Notes under the pieces: generated by a model
Database searches by the model: none
What the model saw: only the letters and a program-made list of their open reading frames with translations
What the model was told of the DNA's origin: nothing
Assembly: GCF_933775445.1 (NCBI RefSeq)
Contig: NC_065875.1
Span: 23,621,555 to 23,685,554 of the forward strand
Length of the DNA: 64,000 bases
Reading direction: 5' to 3'
Source of the DNA: Argentina anserina
Lineage: Eukaryota > Streptophyta > Magnoliopsida > Rosales > Rosaceae
Part shown: piece after piece, positions 11,218 to 21,639 of the stretch
Layout of the letters: every line of letters begins with the position of its first letter
Position numbering within the stretch: the first letter of the stretch is position 1
Translations under genes and position numbers: made by a program

Positions 11218-12636
11218 ATGTCAACCTCCGGCGACCAAACCCCCCGCCACCCTCACATCCTAGTCTACCCGTACCCTGCACAAGGCCACATGCTATCACT
11301 CATCGAACTAACTAACCAACTAGCCCTCCGCTCCCTCACCATTACAATCATCATCACCCCCAAAAACCTCCCAATTCTCGCACCACTCCTCTCAACTCAT
11401 CCCTCAATCGAAACCCTAGTCCTCCCATTTCCTTCACACCCCAGAATACCCCCTGGCGTCGAAAACGTCAAGGATATCGGCAACCACGGCAACCTCGCCG
11501 TCATCAACGCCCTTGCCGGACTCTACGACCCCATCATGCAGTGGTTCAAGTCCCACCCTAACCCCCCTGTGGCTCTCATCTCCGACTTCTTTCTCGGCTA
11601 CACTCTCAAACTCGCCGACCAACTCAAAATCCCGAGAATAGCCTTCTTCTCGGTCAGAGCCTGCTCGGCCTTGATTCTCGAGTACTGTTGGCGAAACCTA
11701 GATCTGGTCCAGTCCTCGTCGGCCGTTATTGACTTTCCCGACGTTCCTCGATCGCCTTCGTTGAAGAAGGAGCACGTGCCGTCCATTGTGTTAGCTCACA
11801 GAGGAGCGGATCCCGAGTCTGAGCTCTTGAGAGTTTCCATGCTTGCCAATACCGACAGCTGGGGCTGTATTTTCAATAGTTTTCAAGACTTGGATGGTGA
11901 GTATTTGGACCACTTGAAGAGAAGAATGGGCCACAATCGGGTTTACAGTGTCGGTCCGTTGAGTCTGATTGATGCCGGAGATGGTGGGTTGGACTGGGGC
12001 AACCTGAACACGGGTTCCGGTGGCGACGTAATGGCGTGGCTTGACGGGTGTCCTGATGGATCTGTCCTTTATGTTTGTTTTGGGAGTCAAAAGTTGTTGA
12101 ATAGTAAACAAATGGAGGCGTTGGCTAGGGGGCTCGAACTTAGCGGGAAGAGATTTGTGTGGGCTGTGAAAACGGGCTCGGCCCAGGAGGTGAAAGACGG
12201 GTACGGTGTAGTGCCCAACGGATTTGAGGAGCGGGTTGCGGGGCGGGGCTGGCTGGTGAAAGGTTGGGCACCTCAAAAGTTGATTTTGGGTCACCCGGCC
12301 GTGGGCGGATTCTTGAGCCATTGCGGCTGGAACTCGGTGCTTGAAGCGATAGCGAGCGGGGTTTTCATACTGGGCTGGCCCATGGAGGCGGACCAGTATG
12401 TGACTGCCAAGCTGTTGGTGGAGGACATGAGTGTGGCCATACAAGTGTGCGAGGGTGCGTTTGGTGTACCTGACCCGGCCCAATTAGGAAAGGTGGTTGC
12501 TGCGTCACTAAGCGACGACGTGGCCATAAAAGTGAGAGCAAAGGAGCTTGGGGAAAAGGCATTTGCGGCCGTGAGCGATGGTGGGAGCTCTTTAAAAAAT
12601 TTGGAAGAGTTTGTGAAAGAGTTGAGCCAAATTTGA
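11218..12636 (+). CDS. UGT89-like: UDP-glycosyltransferase, UGT89 family (flavonoid/phenolic glucosyltransferase type)
   Basis: Family 1 glycosyltransferase, probably cytosolic, moving glucose from UDP-glucose to a small phenolic such as a flavonol or benzoate. 472 aa and intronless, both usual for UGT89. His24 in PAQGHM is the catalytic base and Asp123 in LISDFF its partner. The 44-residue PSPG box runs from Trp350 to Gln393, starts WAPQKLILGHP, contains HCGWNS and ends in Asp-Gln, the pair expected for UDP-glucose use. The opening and the TPKNLP and LPFPSHP segments match UGT89A/B proteins as I remember them. There is no signal peptide or membrane segment. The start is the first ATG, after a CT-rich leader. 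The 5' half of the coding sequence is C-rich in third positions, unlike the AT-rich neighbourhood. The acceptor substrate cannot be told from sequence. Confidence 0.92.
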   Translation: MSTSGDQTPRHPHILVYPYPAQGHMLSLIELTNQLALRSLTITIIITPKNLPILAPLLSTHPSIETLVLPFPSHPRIPPGVENVKDIGNHGNLAVINALAGLYDPIMQWFKSHPNPPVALISDFFLGYTLKLADQLKIPRIAFFSVRACSALILEYCWRNLDLVQSSSAVIDFPDVPRSPSLKKEHVPSIVLAHRGADPESELLRVSMLANTDSWGCIFNSFQDLDGEYLDHLKRRMGHNRVYSVGPLSLIDAGDGGLDWGNLNTGSGGDVMAWLDGCPDGSVLYVCFGSQKLLNSKQMEALARGLELSGKRFVWAVKTGSAQEVKDGYGVVPNGFEERVAGRGWLVKGWAPQKLILGHPAVGGFLSHCGWNSVLEAIASGVFILGWPMEADQYVTAKLLVEDMSVAIQVCEGAFGVPDPAQLGKVVAASLSDDVAIKVRAKELGEKAFAAVSDGGSSLKNLEEFVKELSQI

Positions 12637-14157
12637 GCGGCAATGTGATTGTATGAATATCAATTCTTAATTTGAGAAGCATTGTTTTTATTATGGGTGT
12701 GCTTTGTGCAGTTTGATTTTTCAGAAAAATTGGCTTTTGTTTATTTTTGAAAATAAGTGGTTAAAAAACAAAATAGCTAAGTGTTTGGTAAATTGATTTT
12801 TTAAGTGTTGCCAATAACAAAAGCTAGGGCCTAGTGTTTAGTAAACCAAAATCAGCTTATGCTTTTAATTTGTACAACTGCTTGGACATGAAATGGATAT
12901 TTTGCTTTAATTGAATCTTTGTTATGTCTATATTTTTATAACTATTGATTTGAACTTCTGGGTGCAAATTGAAGCATGTAAAAATTTATATTCAAACATG
13001 TTTGTATGTGAAAATGGAAGACATAACCATTTCTAACATGAAGTTGTATGCTATTTCAAGCAACCAAATTAAGGAGGATTCATCTCACACTTTTTCCATA
13101 AAAGAAATAACCATTTTCCATGACCACATACATTCGAGACTTCTATTAAAGACAACTATTTTATTGATACATGCTAATACAATTGATGGAATAAATGATG
13201 TTCATCATTCTAGCTAATATGACTCCATATTATTAATGCTTGAGCTGAATTGAGTCACTGAGACTCTGAGAATCAAATGTACCTTTATATCTAGTAATCT
13301 GTCTGCCTGTATATTTGCAATTAGTACCAGCAATCTGTAACTTCCACTTGTTGCTACAAATCCTCCTTCTTTGCTGCATAAGAATCTTTACCAGTTTAAC
13401 TTCGATCAGCTATCTCTCTGACCACATGCCATCTCATGTTTCAGTAACAGTATGCACCCTCTCCACTTCATTATCCTTTTTGCGGCTTTAAATATATATT
13501 TGCAGTTGAATACTCATATTGAACAATTCCTCCTTCATACGTTTGTCTTCAGCCATCAGTAATGCTAAACACAAGGCATGGCTCAAACCTGCCTCTGAAT
13601 TGCATATACTACAAATCCACAACATAATTAATAAACACGGACATACCCTTTTATTAAATAAAACAAGGTCAGAGACAGGAAAGAGTGCTCCAACACCAAA
13701 CTGAGGTCATATATGCTGATTAACATACTTTATTGGAAGGATGTTCTGGATCAAGATTGTAATGACATTACATAAGCTAATGTTGTACTGAACTCGGTAG
13801 TGAACCCACATTTCACTGATCACAATCTCAAATATAGAGCAAAAGAAAACCTTTCCATTAATCAAGACAACAAACCTTTGTTGGCATCCTCGTGCACTCT
13901 ATGCCACAAATCAAAACAACATATGCTCCAATTATTAATAACTAGAAACCCAACAAAAAAGACCTCTACAAGACATCAGAAAAACAACTAGTTGATCTAA
14001 ATTTTTTGAACTTGCATCAATTATTAGACAATCAATGAGAACACAGCTTTAACATGTAATGGTAATCAAATATAGATTGAACGTAATCGAATGTTTGTAT
14101 CCTCCACAATGCAATTTCCAAAAGCGTATCTAGATTCTAAGACTAAACTCCGCAATA
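12637..14157. other. Intergenic, AT-rich
   Basis: Holds the UGT 3' UTR (roughly the first 100 bases). At about 12700-12860 there is a stretch of the kind often seen in small rosid MITEs, with mirrored phrases such as GTGTTTGGTAAA and GTGTTTAGTAAACC. No coding region or RNA gene was recognised. Confidence 0.4.
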
Positions 14158-14162
14158 GGCTA

Positions 14163-14729
14163 TGTTAAACAGCGACAAGCGTGGCCCGTGGACCAACTGT
14201 ACCGATATTGTCCTAACTTAACCACCTCACACGTGTTGGGTTTTAATCACAAAAGGCCTCGGTATAATTGGTTATTATCCACACACTTATAAGCTTTATT
14301 TTCTTTGTCACTTCTTAGATGTGGGATCTCTCCTCTCCAACACGCCCCCTCACGTGCAACCTAATTTTTAGGTCTGCACGTGACAGATTAACATCCCACA
14401 TACTAGGATGAAAGAAACTAAGGTCCAGTAACCAACGACACTTAGTGGCCATCCAATCGGAAATCCTCCGATGGCATGACAAAGTGGCACCCAACTCGGG
14501 CCCACGAAAGATTGGAGGCGCGACTGGAGAGGGACCCGCTCTGATACCATGTTAAACAGTGACAAGCGTGGCCCGTGGACCAACTGTACCGATATTGTCC
14601 CAACTTAACCACCTCACAGGTGTTGGGTTTTAATCACAAAAGGCCTCGGTACAATTGGTTATTATCCACCCACTTATAAGCTTTATTTTCTTTGTCACTT
14701 CTTAAATGTGGGATCTCTCCTCTCCAACA
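14163..14729 (-). mobile_element. TRIM retrotransposon, complete copy 1
   Basis: A 567-bp terminal-repeat retrotransposon in miniature, oriented on the minus strand. Its LTRs are 180 bp each (14163-14342 and 14550-14729), begin TGTTGGAGAGGAGAG and end TTTAACA in the element's sense. The primer-binding site TGGTATCAGAGCGGGTCCC (14549-14531) directly follows the 5' LTR and is complementary to initiator Met-tRNA. A purine tract (GTGAGGGGGCG) directly precedes the 3' LTR. It is flanked by a perfect 5-bp target duplication, GGCTA, at 14158-14162 and 14730-14734. The internal part (207 bp) has no coding capacity, so proteins must come from another element. Confidence 0.92.
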
Positions 14730-14978
14730 GGCTAAACTCTTAACTAATTTATAATTGAAACTCCACAAATCTTCCTCACCACCTAACCGAAACAAAGGAT
14801 TTATGATTTACGATTTAGGCCACAAGTGAGATCAATTGCAATAACTATACCGTCAATTTCAAGGCAAAATCATATTGGTGATATTGCTAAAATTTAGCAA
14901 TTGAACCCAAATTATCATCAATGGCTCTGACACTGAACGAAGAAGAAGAAAACTCACAAAAAAATCACGACGAAGTCC

Positions 14979-15545
14979 TGTTGGAGAGGAGAGATCCCAC
15001 ATCTAAGAAGTGACAAAGAAAATAAAGCTTATAAATGGGTGGATAATAACCAATTGTACCGAGGCCTTTTGTGATTAAAACCCAACACCTGTGAGGTGGT
15101 TAAGTTGGGAAAATATCGGTACAGTTGGTCCACGGGCCACGCTTGTCGCTGTTTAACATGATATCAGAGCGGGTCCCTCTCCAGTCGCGCCTCCAATCTT
15201 TCGTGGGCCCGAGTTGTGTGCCACTTTGTCATGTCATCGGAGGATTTCCGATTGGATGACCACTAAGTGTCGTTGGTTACTGGATCTTAGTTTCTTTCAT
15301 CCTAGTATGTAGGATGTTAATCTGTCACGTGCAGACCTAAAAATTAGGTTGCACGTGAGGGGGCGTGTTGGAGAGGAGAAATCCCACATCTAAGAAGTGA
15401 CAAAGAAAATAAAGCTTATAAGTGGGTGGATAATAACCAATTGTACCGAGGCCTTTTGTGATTAAAACCCAACACCTGTGAGGTGGTTAAGATGGGACAA
15501 TATCGGTACAGTTGGTCCACGGGCCACGCTTGTCGCTGTTTAACA
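14979..15545 (+). mobile_element. TRIM retrotransposon, complete copy 2
   Basis: Same family and exactly the same length as the copy at 14163, in the opposite orientation. LTRs are 14979-15158 and 15366-15545 (180 bp each, about four differences seen between them). The primer site at 15159 reads TGATATCAGAGCGGGTCCC, one base off the initiator-Met match. The purine tract precedes 15366. The target duplication is AGTCC at 14974-14978 and 15546-15550, perfect. Only about 245 bp separate the two copies, so together they form a 1.4-kb inverted repeat. Confidence 0.92.
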
Positions 15546-15550
15546 AGTCC

Positions 15551-16051
15551 GTCCACCGCGCGGTCCTTCTTTTTCAGCTCAGGTTTTTGGTCGGCAGCTA
15601 TGGAGGACAACAACTGAGCTGAGAGAGAAACACGAATGGAAGGCTTTTTCACAGTTGGTATTGCGTCGTAATTATTGGGTATTCGCAAGGATAACCAATG
15701 ATATTTTTAAAACATTAATTTTATTCGGTGCTACAATGTAGCGAGAAGCATAAATGGGCTTCCAGAAAGAGGGTAGGAACTCCTTCTGCTTTTGGCTTGA
15801 AAAACCCATAGCTTTTTAGAAAAGCTCTATGTTTTTATTTTACCAAACACTAACATGGTGCTTTGCTTAGAAGTTCAGAGCTAAAAAGCACCACCAAACA
15901 CAACCTATGTTATGTGCCTATCTTAATGTGCTTGGTTTTGCAAAAACAATAAAATCATGGCTAGAATAATGCCAACTACTGGAATATAAGCTTATAATAT
16001 ACTAAAAAAATGTTACATAACCTCCTCAAACACAAGTCCTAACATGGAAAG
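15551..16051. other. Spacer with an exon-like open frame broken by the TRIM
   Basis: The minus strand from about 15690 down to the TRIM border is open for about 47 codons (Ser/Lys-rich, unrecognised) and stays open for some codons beyond the TRIM once the insertion and one target repeat are ignored. That could be a disrupted exon or chance. Further right (15775-15905) lies an AT-rich stretch with mirrored GCTTTTT/AAAAAGC phrases, MITE-like, with borders unclear. Confidence 0.25.
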
Positions 16052-16059
16052 GAAAACAA

Positions 16060-16865
16060 TAAGGTTGGGCATAAATTATTGTAATCTCGATCTCGTCCCG
16101 ATTCCGTCCTGAAATTTGCTAGGATGGAACAAGATGGAAGCCTAAAAACATTAGTCCGTCCCAAACTCATCCCGTTTCATTGCAGTGGGATGAGACGTGG
16201 AACGAATAAATTATATCACACTTAATTCAGTCTCGTCCCGCTTTAAAAGTCATTTGAATATCAACCATTAAAAACTTTATAATCACCATACATTTATAAT
16301 TCATGATTTGATAAGGAAATGACTAGAAAATGAACTAAGGTCAAAAAAACATTATTTAATGTTAAAGATAAACAAAATCCCAGTTAATAAGTTATATGAT
16401 ATAGATGAAGATGCTTCATTTATTACAAATTTCTATGAACTTAGCAATCGGACCTAACTAATATTATATACAATTGGTACTTATATATGTTTCTCTTATA
16501 TGATAACATTATAATTTTCATGTACAATGTCTATACGCTATAATTTGAATAATTAATTATATAATAAATTAAACTCATGGTATCGAAGTAGATGGTGAAT
16601 GATATTTGGAGCAATCTATATGTTTCTTCAGTTACAATAATTCATAGTAAAATGTTTATTTGTTTGTGATAATTGAATATTTGTTATTTAAAATCCGAGA
16701 AGGTGGGATAGGTCTGGTCTCATCATGATCCCTACGGGATTGATTCCGGGTGGGATGCATTTTTAAAAACACAAGTCATGTCTCGATTCCGTCCTAAATT
16801 TAATAAGTGGGACTTGACACGAGACTAGTCTCATCTCATCTCATCATGTCCCGCGCACAGCCCTA
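16060..16865. mobile_element. Non-autonomous hAT element (806 bp) with 8-bp target duplication
   Basis: Ends TAAGGTTGGGC and, inverted, TAGGGCTGTGCGCGGG. Subterminal CTCGTCCCGATTCCGTCC-type motifs recur on both sides in inverted sense, as hAT transposases require. A perfect 8-bp duplication, GAAAACAA, flanks it at 16052-16059 and 16866-16873, the diagnostic length for hAT. There is no open frame of note inside, so it depends on a transposase in trans. Confidence 0.82.
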
Positions 16866-16873
16866 GAAAACAA

Positions 16874-18420
16874 GTCCACAAACTGGCATGCAACTCACTA
16901 CAAAGTACATGTAATTGGATGTGTCCAAAGCATACTACCCGTCCATCACAACACACATTTTGTGGACTCATATTCCAATTATGGAAAAGAAAATACTACG
17001 ATACAAAATCTCAAATACTCAAACGATACTGGATAGTTCAAAAGCACAAAAAAATTCTTTTACAATATTTGTTATACAAAGTAGGACATAAACCCAGACA
17101 AAAAAAAATGAGTAGACCCAAAACTAATTAAATAATTGAGCCGAAAATCTCTAAAATGATTTCATGCAATTTACATGATGCCTACTAACTAACAAATTTC
17201 TCTATCTTTTTCTAGTCATTTCCGGCAATTTCAAGTTTTCGGCAATAAATGTCAAAATATTAAGTTGTTCTTACATCATAGGCTTTCAATTAAGCACCAT
17301 ATTACAGATAATGAAATATGGGTTAGAGCGCCAACTATCTCCGCAAAGCTACTATCGTTGTAGTTGCATTGTCGGTTGAATAAGTTATAATCTGACTCCA
17401 ACCACACTCCCAATTGGCAATTGTCGCCCCTGGCCCCTTATAAATCATGCCCTTTAAAAGCTCCAAACTAGATCTTTTCATAATTCACTGTCATGTCTAA
17501 ACTCATCATAGTAATCATACTAATAAAAGGATCAAAAGCACAATCGTCATCTGGCTGTAAACAACAGCAATTAGGAAAAAGTGATGCTAAATCTACCTAG
17601 CAAATTTCTTGGTAAACCCAACAGACTGTGTACACCCACATAATTACTCACTACACCTTACATTCTTCTATCAAATGCAGCAAAATTGATTATCTTTCTA
17701 TCGAAACCCTTAATTGCAATTCTATGTGTGAAAAAACTGGAGCATAAAAAAGAAAGTGAGAATAGAATTGCAATAAACAAATAAAACATATAAGATAAGC
17801 ATATGAAGAAGAGATGAACCCAGAAGCACCAAAGTACTAACGTGCTAAATTAAAAATTCACAATTTTGTAAGATAATAGAAATTTGAGAATTCATATAGA
17901 CCTCATCGAATATATAAATTAATAATGACATAATTTATATAATAAAGTTTACATTTATGAGGATTTCATTGAAGAATTTTGTTGATTTAATTATCATCAA
18001 ATAAAAATAATATAATACATCGAACAACATAATATTTTAAAAAATGGTATCCATGATAAATCAAACAATATAGTGCATGAACAAAGTAAAACTTGTGTTT
18101 CTTCGAAAAAAAGTGAAATAAAATATTTATTATACTTTTAAATTGATAAGTTAATTAATCGATAAATGAATAAATTATTAAATAATTGATATATTAATAT
18201 CTCACTAAAATAAGAAATTTCGTCAGTCACAAACCTATTAATTTATAGAGATTTTACCGTACTATTAAATTAATTAATTGTTATTAATAAATAAATTTAA
18301 AAAAATTCCCGAAAAAAAACAATATTAAGTCTACTACGCAACACAAGATTAATGATCACAAACACATTACAATCTCTCTCATATGCGCGTAAACATGATT
18401 AATCAAACAACAAAGTTGAT
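16874..18420. other. Very AT-rich intergenic region
   Basis: No supported gene. The 70-codon frame at 16919-17131 is Lys/Gln-rich and has no motif. The stretch 17860-18330 is extremely AT-rich with many TTAATTA-type words, and could be matrix-attachment-like or simply decayed repeat. Confidence 0.4.
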
Positions 18421-18427
18421 AATCTAG

Positions 18428-20893
18428 TAGGCCTCATCATTTAACTCGCGGATCCGAAAAATCCGCGGAGGCCCACAAGCCCGATGAGCTTTTATCCGGC
18501 CCGGCCTGTGGGTGGAGAGCCGTGTTTAGTTTAGAGGTGTGAAACACGGCCCGCCAAAAATCCGCAAGCCCGACCCGTAAAAGCCCGCTAAGAAATAATA
18601 TATTATACATATATCAATTATATATATTTTGGGTAATAATTATACATAAAATATTATATATGTTAATACTATATTTAAAATTTTATATTCCTTTACATTA
18701 TAACTTTATACTAGATTTACAATAAAATTGTAGCATTATGAAGCAACTATATGAAGTAAACTTATCGGGATTAATCGACACTAGCTGATGTTATCGATAC
18801 TAATATTTAGGGACCATATTAAAACTTTATCAAATTTAGACCTCGCCTGACCGTCCGAATTTCCGGTAAATTGAAAACACCACTAATATGCCCTAATGGA
18901 GGACCTATTACTAAGATGCGAACTTTGAAAGCCGTTTGCATATCTAAAATCATCTAATTTTTGTCACTGATCATGCGCAGTCACACGGAGGAAACTCATT
19001 TGGGAAAGCCCTGGTCAATGAGGTTTTAATATGTCAAAATGCTTCTTTTTTTATTTACCATAGGTACGGCCGATCAAACTATGTCCAAAACAGAAGAAAT
19101 TTTTACGGGATCCCTAAATATATATACCGATCACATCTGCTGATGTCTATCGACTGTATTTAGAACCAGAGTTGTCGATCGCCGAAGTGTCCACTAATGT
19201 ATCATAACTTTTATACTAGGTTTAAAATAAAACTATCGCATTATGAAGTGACTATATGAATGAAACTTCTCGGGATTAATCGACACCAACCAATATGATC
19301 GGTACTTATATTTAGTGACCATGTAAAAATTTCATCCAATTCGGACCTCGTTTGACCGTTAGAATTTTCAGTAAAACTGAAAACACCACTAATATGCCAT
19401 AAGGGATGATCTATTACAAAGATGTGAACGCCGAAAGCCGTTTGTATATATAAAATCTCCTAATTTTTATTACCTATCATGTGCGGTCGCACTAAGGAAA
19501 CTCATTTGGCAAAACCCCGGTCAATAGGGTTTCAATATGACAAAATGCATTTTTTTTAGTTGACCGTAGATACGAACGGTCAAACCATGTACAAAATGGA
19601 TGAAATTTTTACGAGGTCCCTAAATATATATACCGCTCACATCTACTAGTGTCGATCGAGCATATTTCGAACTAGAGTTGTCGATCACCTAAGTGTCTAC
19701 TAATGTATCATAACCTTTATATTAGGTTTAGAATAAAACTATCGCATTATGAAGCGACTATATGATGAAAACTTCTCAGTATCAATCAACACTAGCCGAT
19801 GTGATGGGTATATATATTTAGTGACCCTTTAAAAATTTCATCCAATTCGAACCTCGTTTAATCGTCGGAATTTCCGGTAAACCAAAAACACCACTAATAT
19901 GCCATAAGGAAAAACTTATTACCAAGATGCGAACACTAAAAACCGTTTACATATCTGAAATGACCTAATTTTTGTAACCAATCGTGCATGCTCGCACCGA
20001 GGAAACTCATTTGGCAAAGCCCCGGTCAATGAGGGTTTTAATATGTCAAAACGCCTATTTTTTGGTTGACCATAGGTACAGACGGTTAAACCATATCCAA
20101 AATGGGCGAAATTTTTACGAGTTCCCTAAATATATATACCGATCACATCTTCTGGTGTCGATCGACCATATTTCGAATTGGAGTTGTAGATCGCCGAATT
20201 GTCGACTAATGTATCATAACTTTTATATTAGGTTTATAATAAAACTATCGCATTATGAAGCGACTATATGAAGGAAACTTCTCGGAATCGATCGACATCA
20301 TCCGATGTGATCCGTATATATATTTAGTGACCATTTTAAAATTTCATCAAATTCGGACATCGTTTGACCGTCAGAATTTCCGGTAAACCAAAAACACAAC
20401 TAATATGCTCTAAGGGAGGACCCATTACCAAGATACGAATGCCGAAAGCTGTTTACATATTTAAAATTACCTAATTTTTGTCACCGATCTTGTATGGTTG
20501 CAATGAGGAAACCCATTTGGCAAAACCCCGGTTAATGAGTTTTTATTATGTCAAAATGCCTTTTTTTGTTGACTGTAGGTACGGATGATCAAACCATGTT
20601 CAAAATGAATGAAATTTTGACAGGGTCCGTAAATATATATATCAATCACATCTAATGTTGTCGATCGACAATATTTCAAAACTATAATTTATTTGTGACT
20701 TTTTTTAGAATGTTTTCTAATAATTCTTTTATTGTCCAAACCTTTAAATAAAAGTATTATGTTTTTTTTTCTAATACATGCCCGCAAGACCCGCTTTAGG
20801 TGGGCGAGCTTGGATATTCATATTTGTGAAAATACCCGGCTTGGTCCGTCACTTATTTAAATGTACTAAGGCTCGGCTCGTTGACGAGCCCTA
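18428..20893. mobile_element. Non-autonomous hAT-like element carrying an internal satellite array (about 2.47 kb)
   Basis: The left end reads TAGGCCTCATCA and the right end, inverted, TAGGGCTCGTCA: 10 of 12 bases match. Both subterminal zones are rich in GCCCG/CGGGC words (18450-18590 and 20780-20890), typical of hAT ends. A 7-bp direct repeat, AATCTAG, flanks it (18421-18427 and 20894-20900), with the eighth base mismatched. Between the ends lie about four tandem copies of a roughly 505-bp unit instead of a transposase. Seen: ends, flanking repeat and array. Inferred: that the whole moved as one hAT unit. Confidence 0.7.
18700..20690. repeat. Tandem array, about 4 copies of a roughly 505-bp unit
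   Basis: The landmark word GAAGC/TGACTATATGA recurs at 18740, 19245, 19751 and 20257, giving periods of 505, 506 and 506 bp. Copies share long phrases (for example AACACCACTAATATGCC, GGAAACTCATTTGG, CTAAATATATATACCGATCAC) but differ at many sites, so the array is not recent. The unit does not keep an open frame across copies. Confidence 0.9.
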
Positions 20894-20996
20894 AATCTAG
20901 ATGATTTGCCGAGATGTCTACATTGCACACAATCACACAAAACGACGAGTGAGAGGCTCTCATATATTCTCGTAGTCCCTTCTGAAGAATGGTGCG

Positions 20997-21164
20997 ATGT
21001 CGCTGAGGAGCAGACGCCCAGGAGGGCAGTTCATCCTCGTTACCGATATGGAAACCGAATTGGAGGCCATCTTTGCCAATCTTGATTCCAAGGACGATCT
21101 CTTAATGTTGAGATATGCGTCAAAGTGCTGGGATCTGCTTGATGGCCCTTGTACTTGTGCTTAG
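20997..21164 (+). CDS. Short unrecognised ORF (55 codons)
   Basis: Small frame starting MSLRSRRPGGQF, with an acidic middle and a Cys-rich end (PCTCA). Its GC content is higher than the flanks, which suggests former or real coding sequence, but no family was recognised and no intron or partner exon is clear. It could be the 5' exon of an unknown gene or a remnant. Confidence 0.25.
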   Translation: MSLRSRRPGGQFILVTDMETELEAIFANLDSKDDLLMLRYASKCWDLLDGPCTCA

Positions 21165-21639
21165 ATTAGTATCTGCTTTGTCCCATGACAACTCTGAGCT
21201 TCAGGTATGGATTCACTGCTTTAATTATTTTGATTCCTCAAGTCATGCTTAGTGTGGTGATTGTAGGTGTTGGTTTGCTTAGTCACCTCGAAAAGCATGC
21301 ATGTGTAGTAAAAAAAAATATAGCAAACTTGATTTTAAGGGCTACTTCAATATGTGAGATTGAGATTTTAGGTAGTGGTTTAAAGAACCCTGATCCTACA
21401 GAAAATGTTATGTTGCTTGAATTTCTTTACCCTAAAGTTTAATTAAAAATTATGATCATACTACAAATGTATTAACGGTTGCCATTTCCATAACTTCACA
21501 TAATCAACATTAAACTGCCCCAAGATCTTGTTGATTATTTGTTCACATGTAACAAAATCTTTGGGTAGTAGCAAAAAATAATTTTGAGCTGAAATGGTTT
21601 TTGTCATTCCTTCAACCTAAACCCTGATTATGTTCACAT

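Noticed and set aside
11791..12483. 230-codon open frame antisense to the glucosyltransferase
   Set aside because: A shadow of the GC-rich UGT coding strand; no motif and no independent signals.
14368..14583. 71-codon frame inside the first TRIM element
   Set aside because: It crosses from the internal part over the primer site into the LTR; TRIMs are non-coding and the frame is not kept in the second copy.
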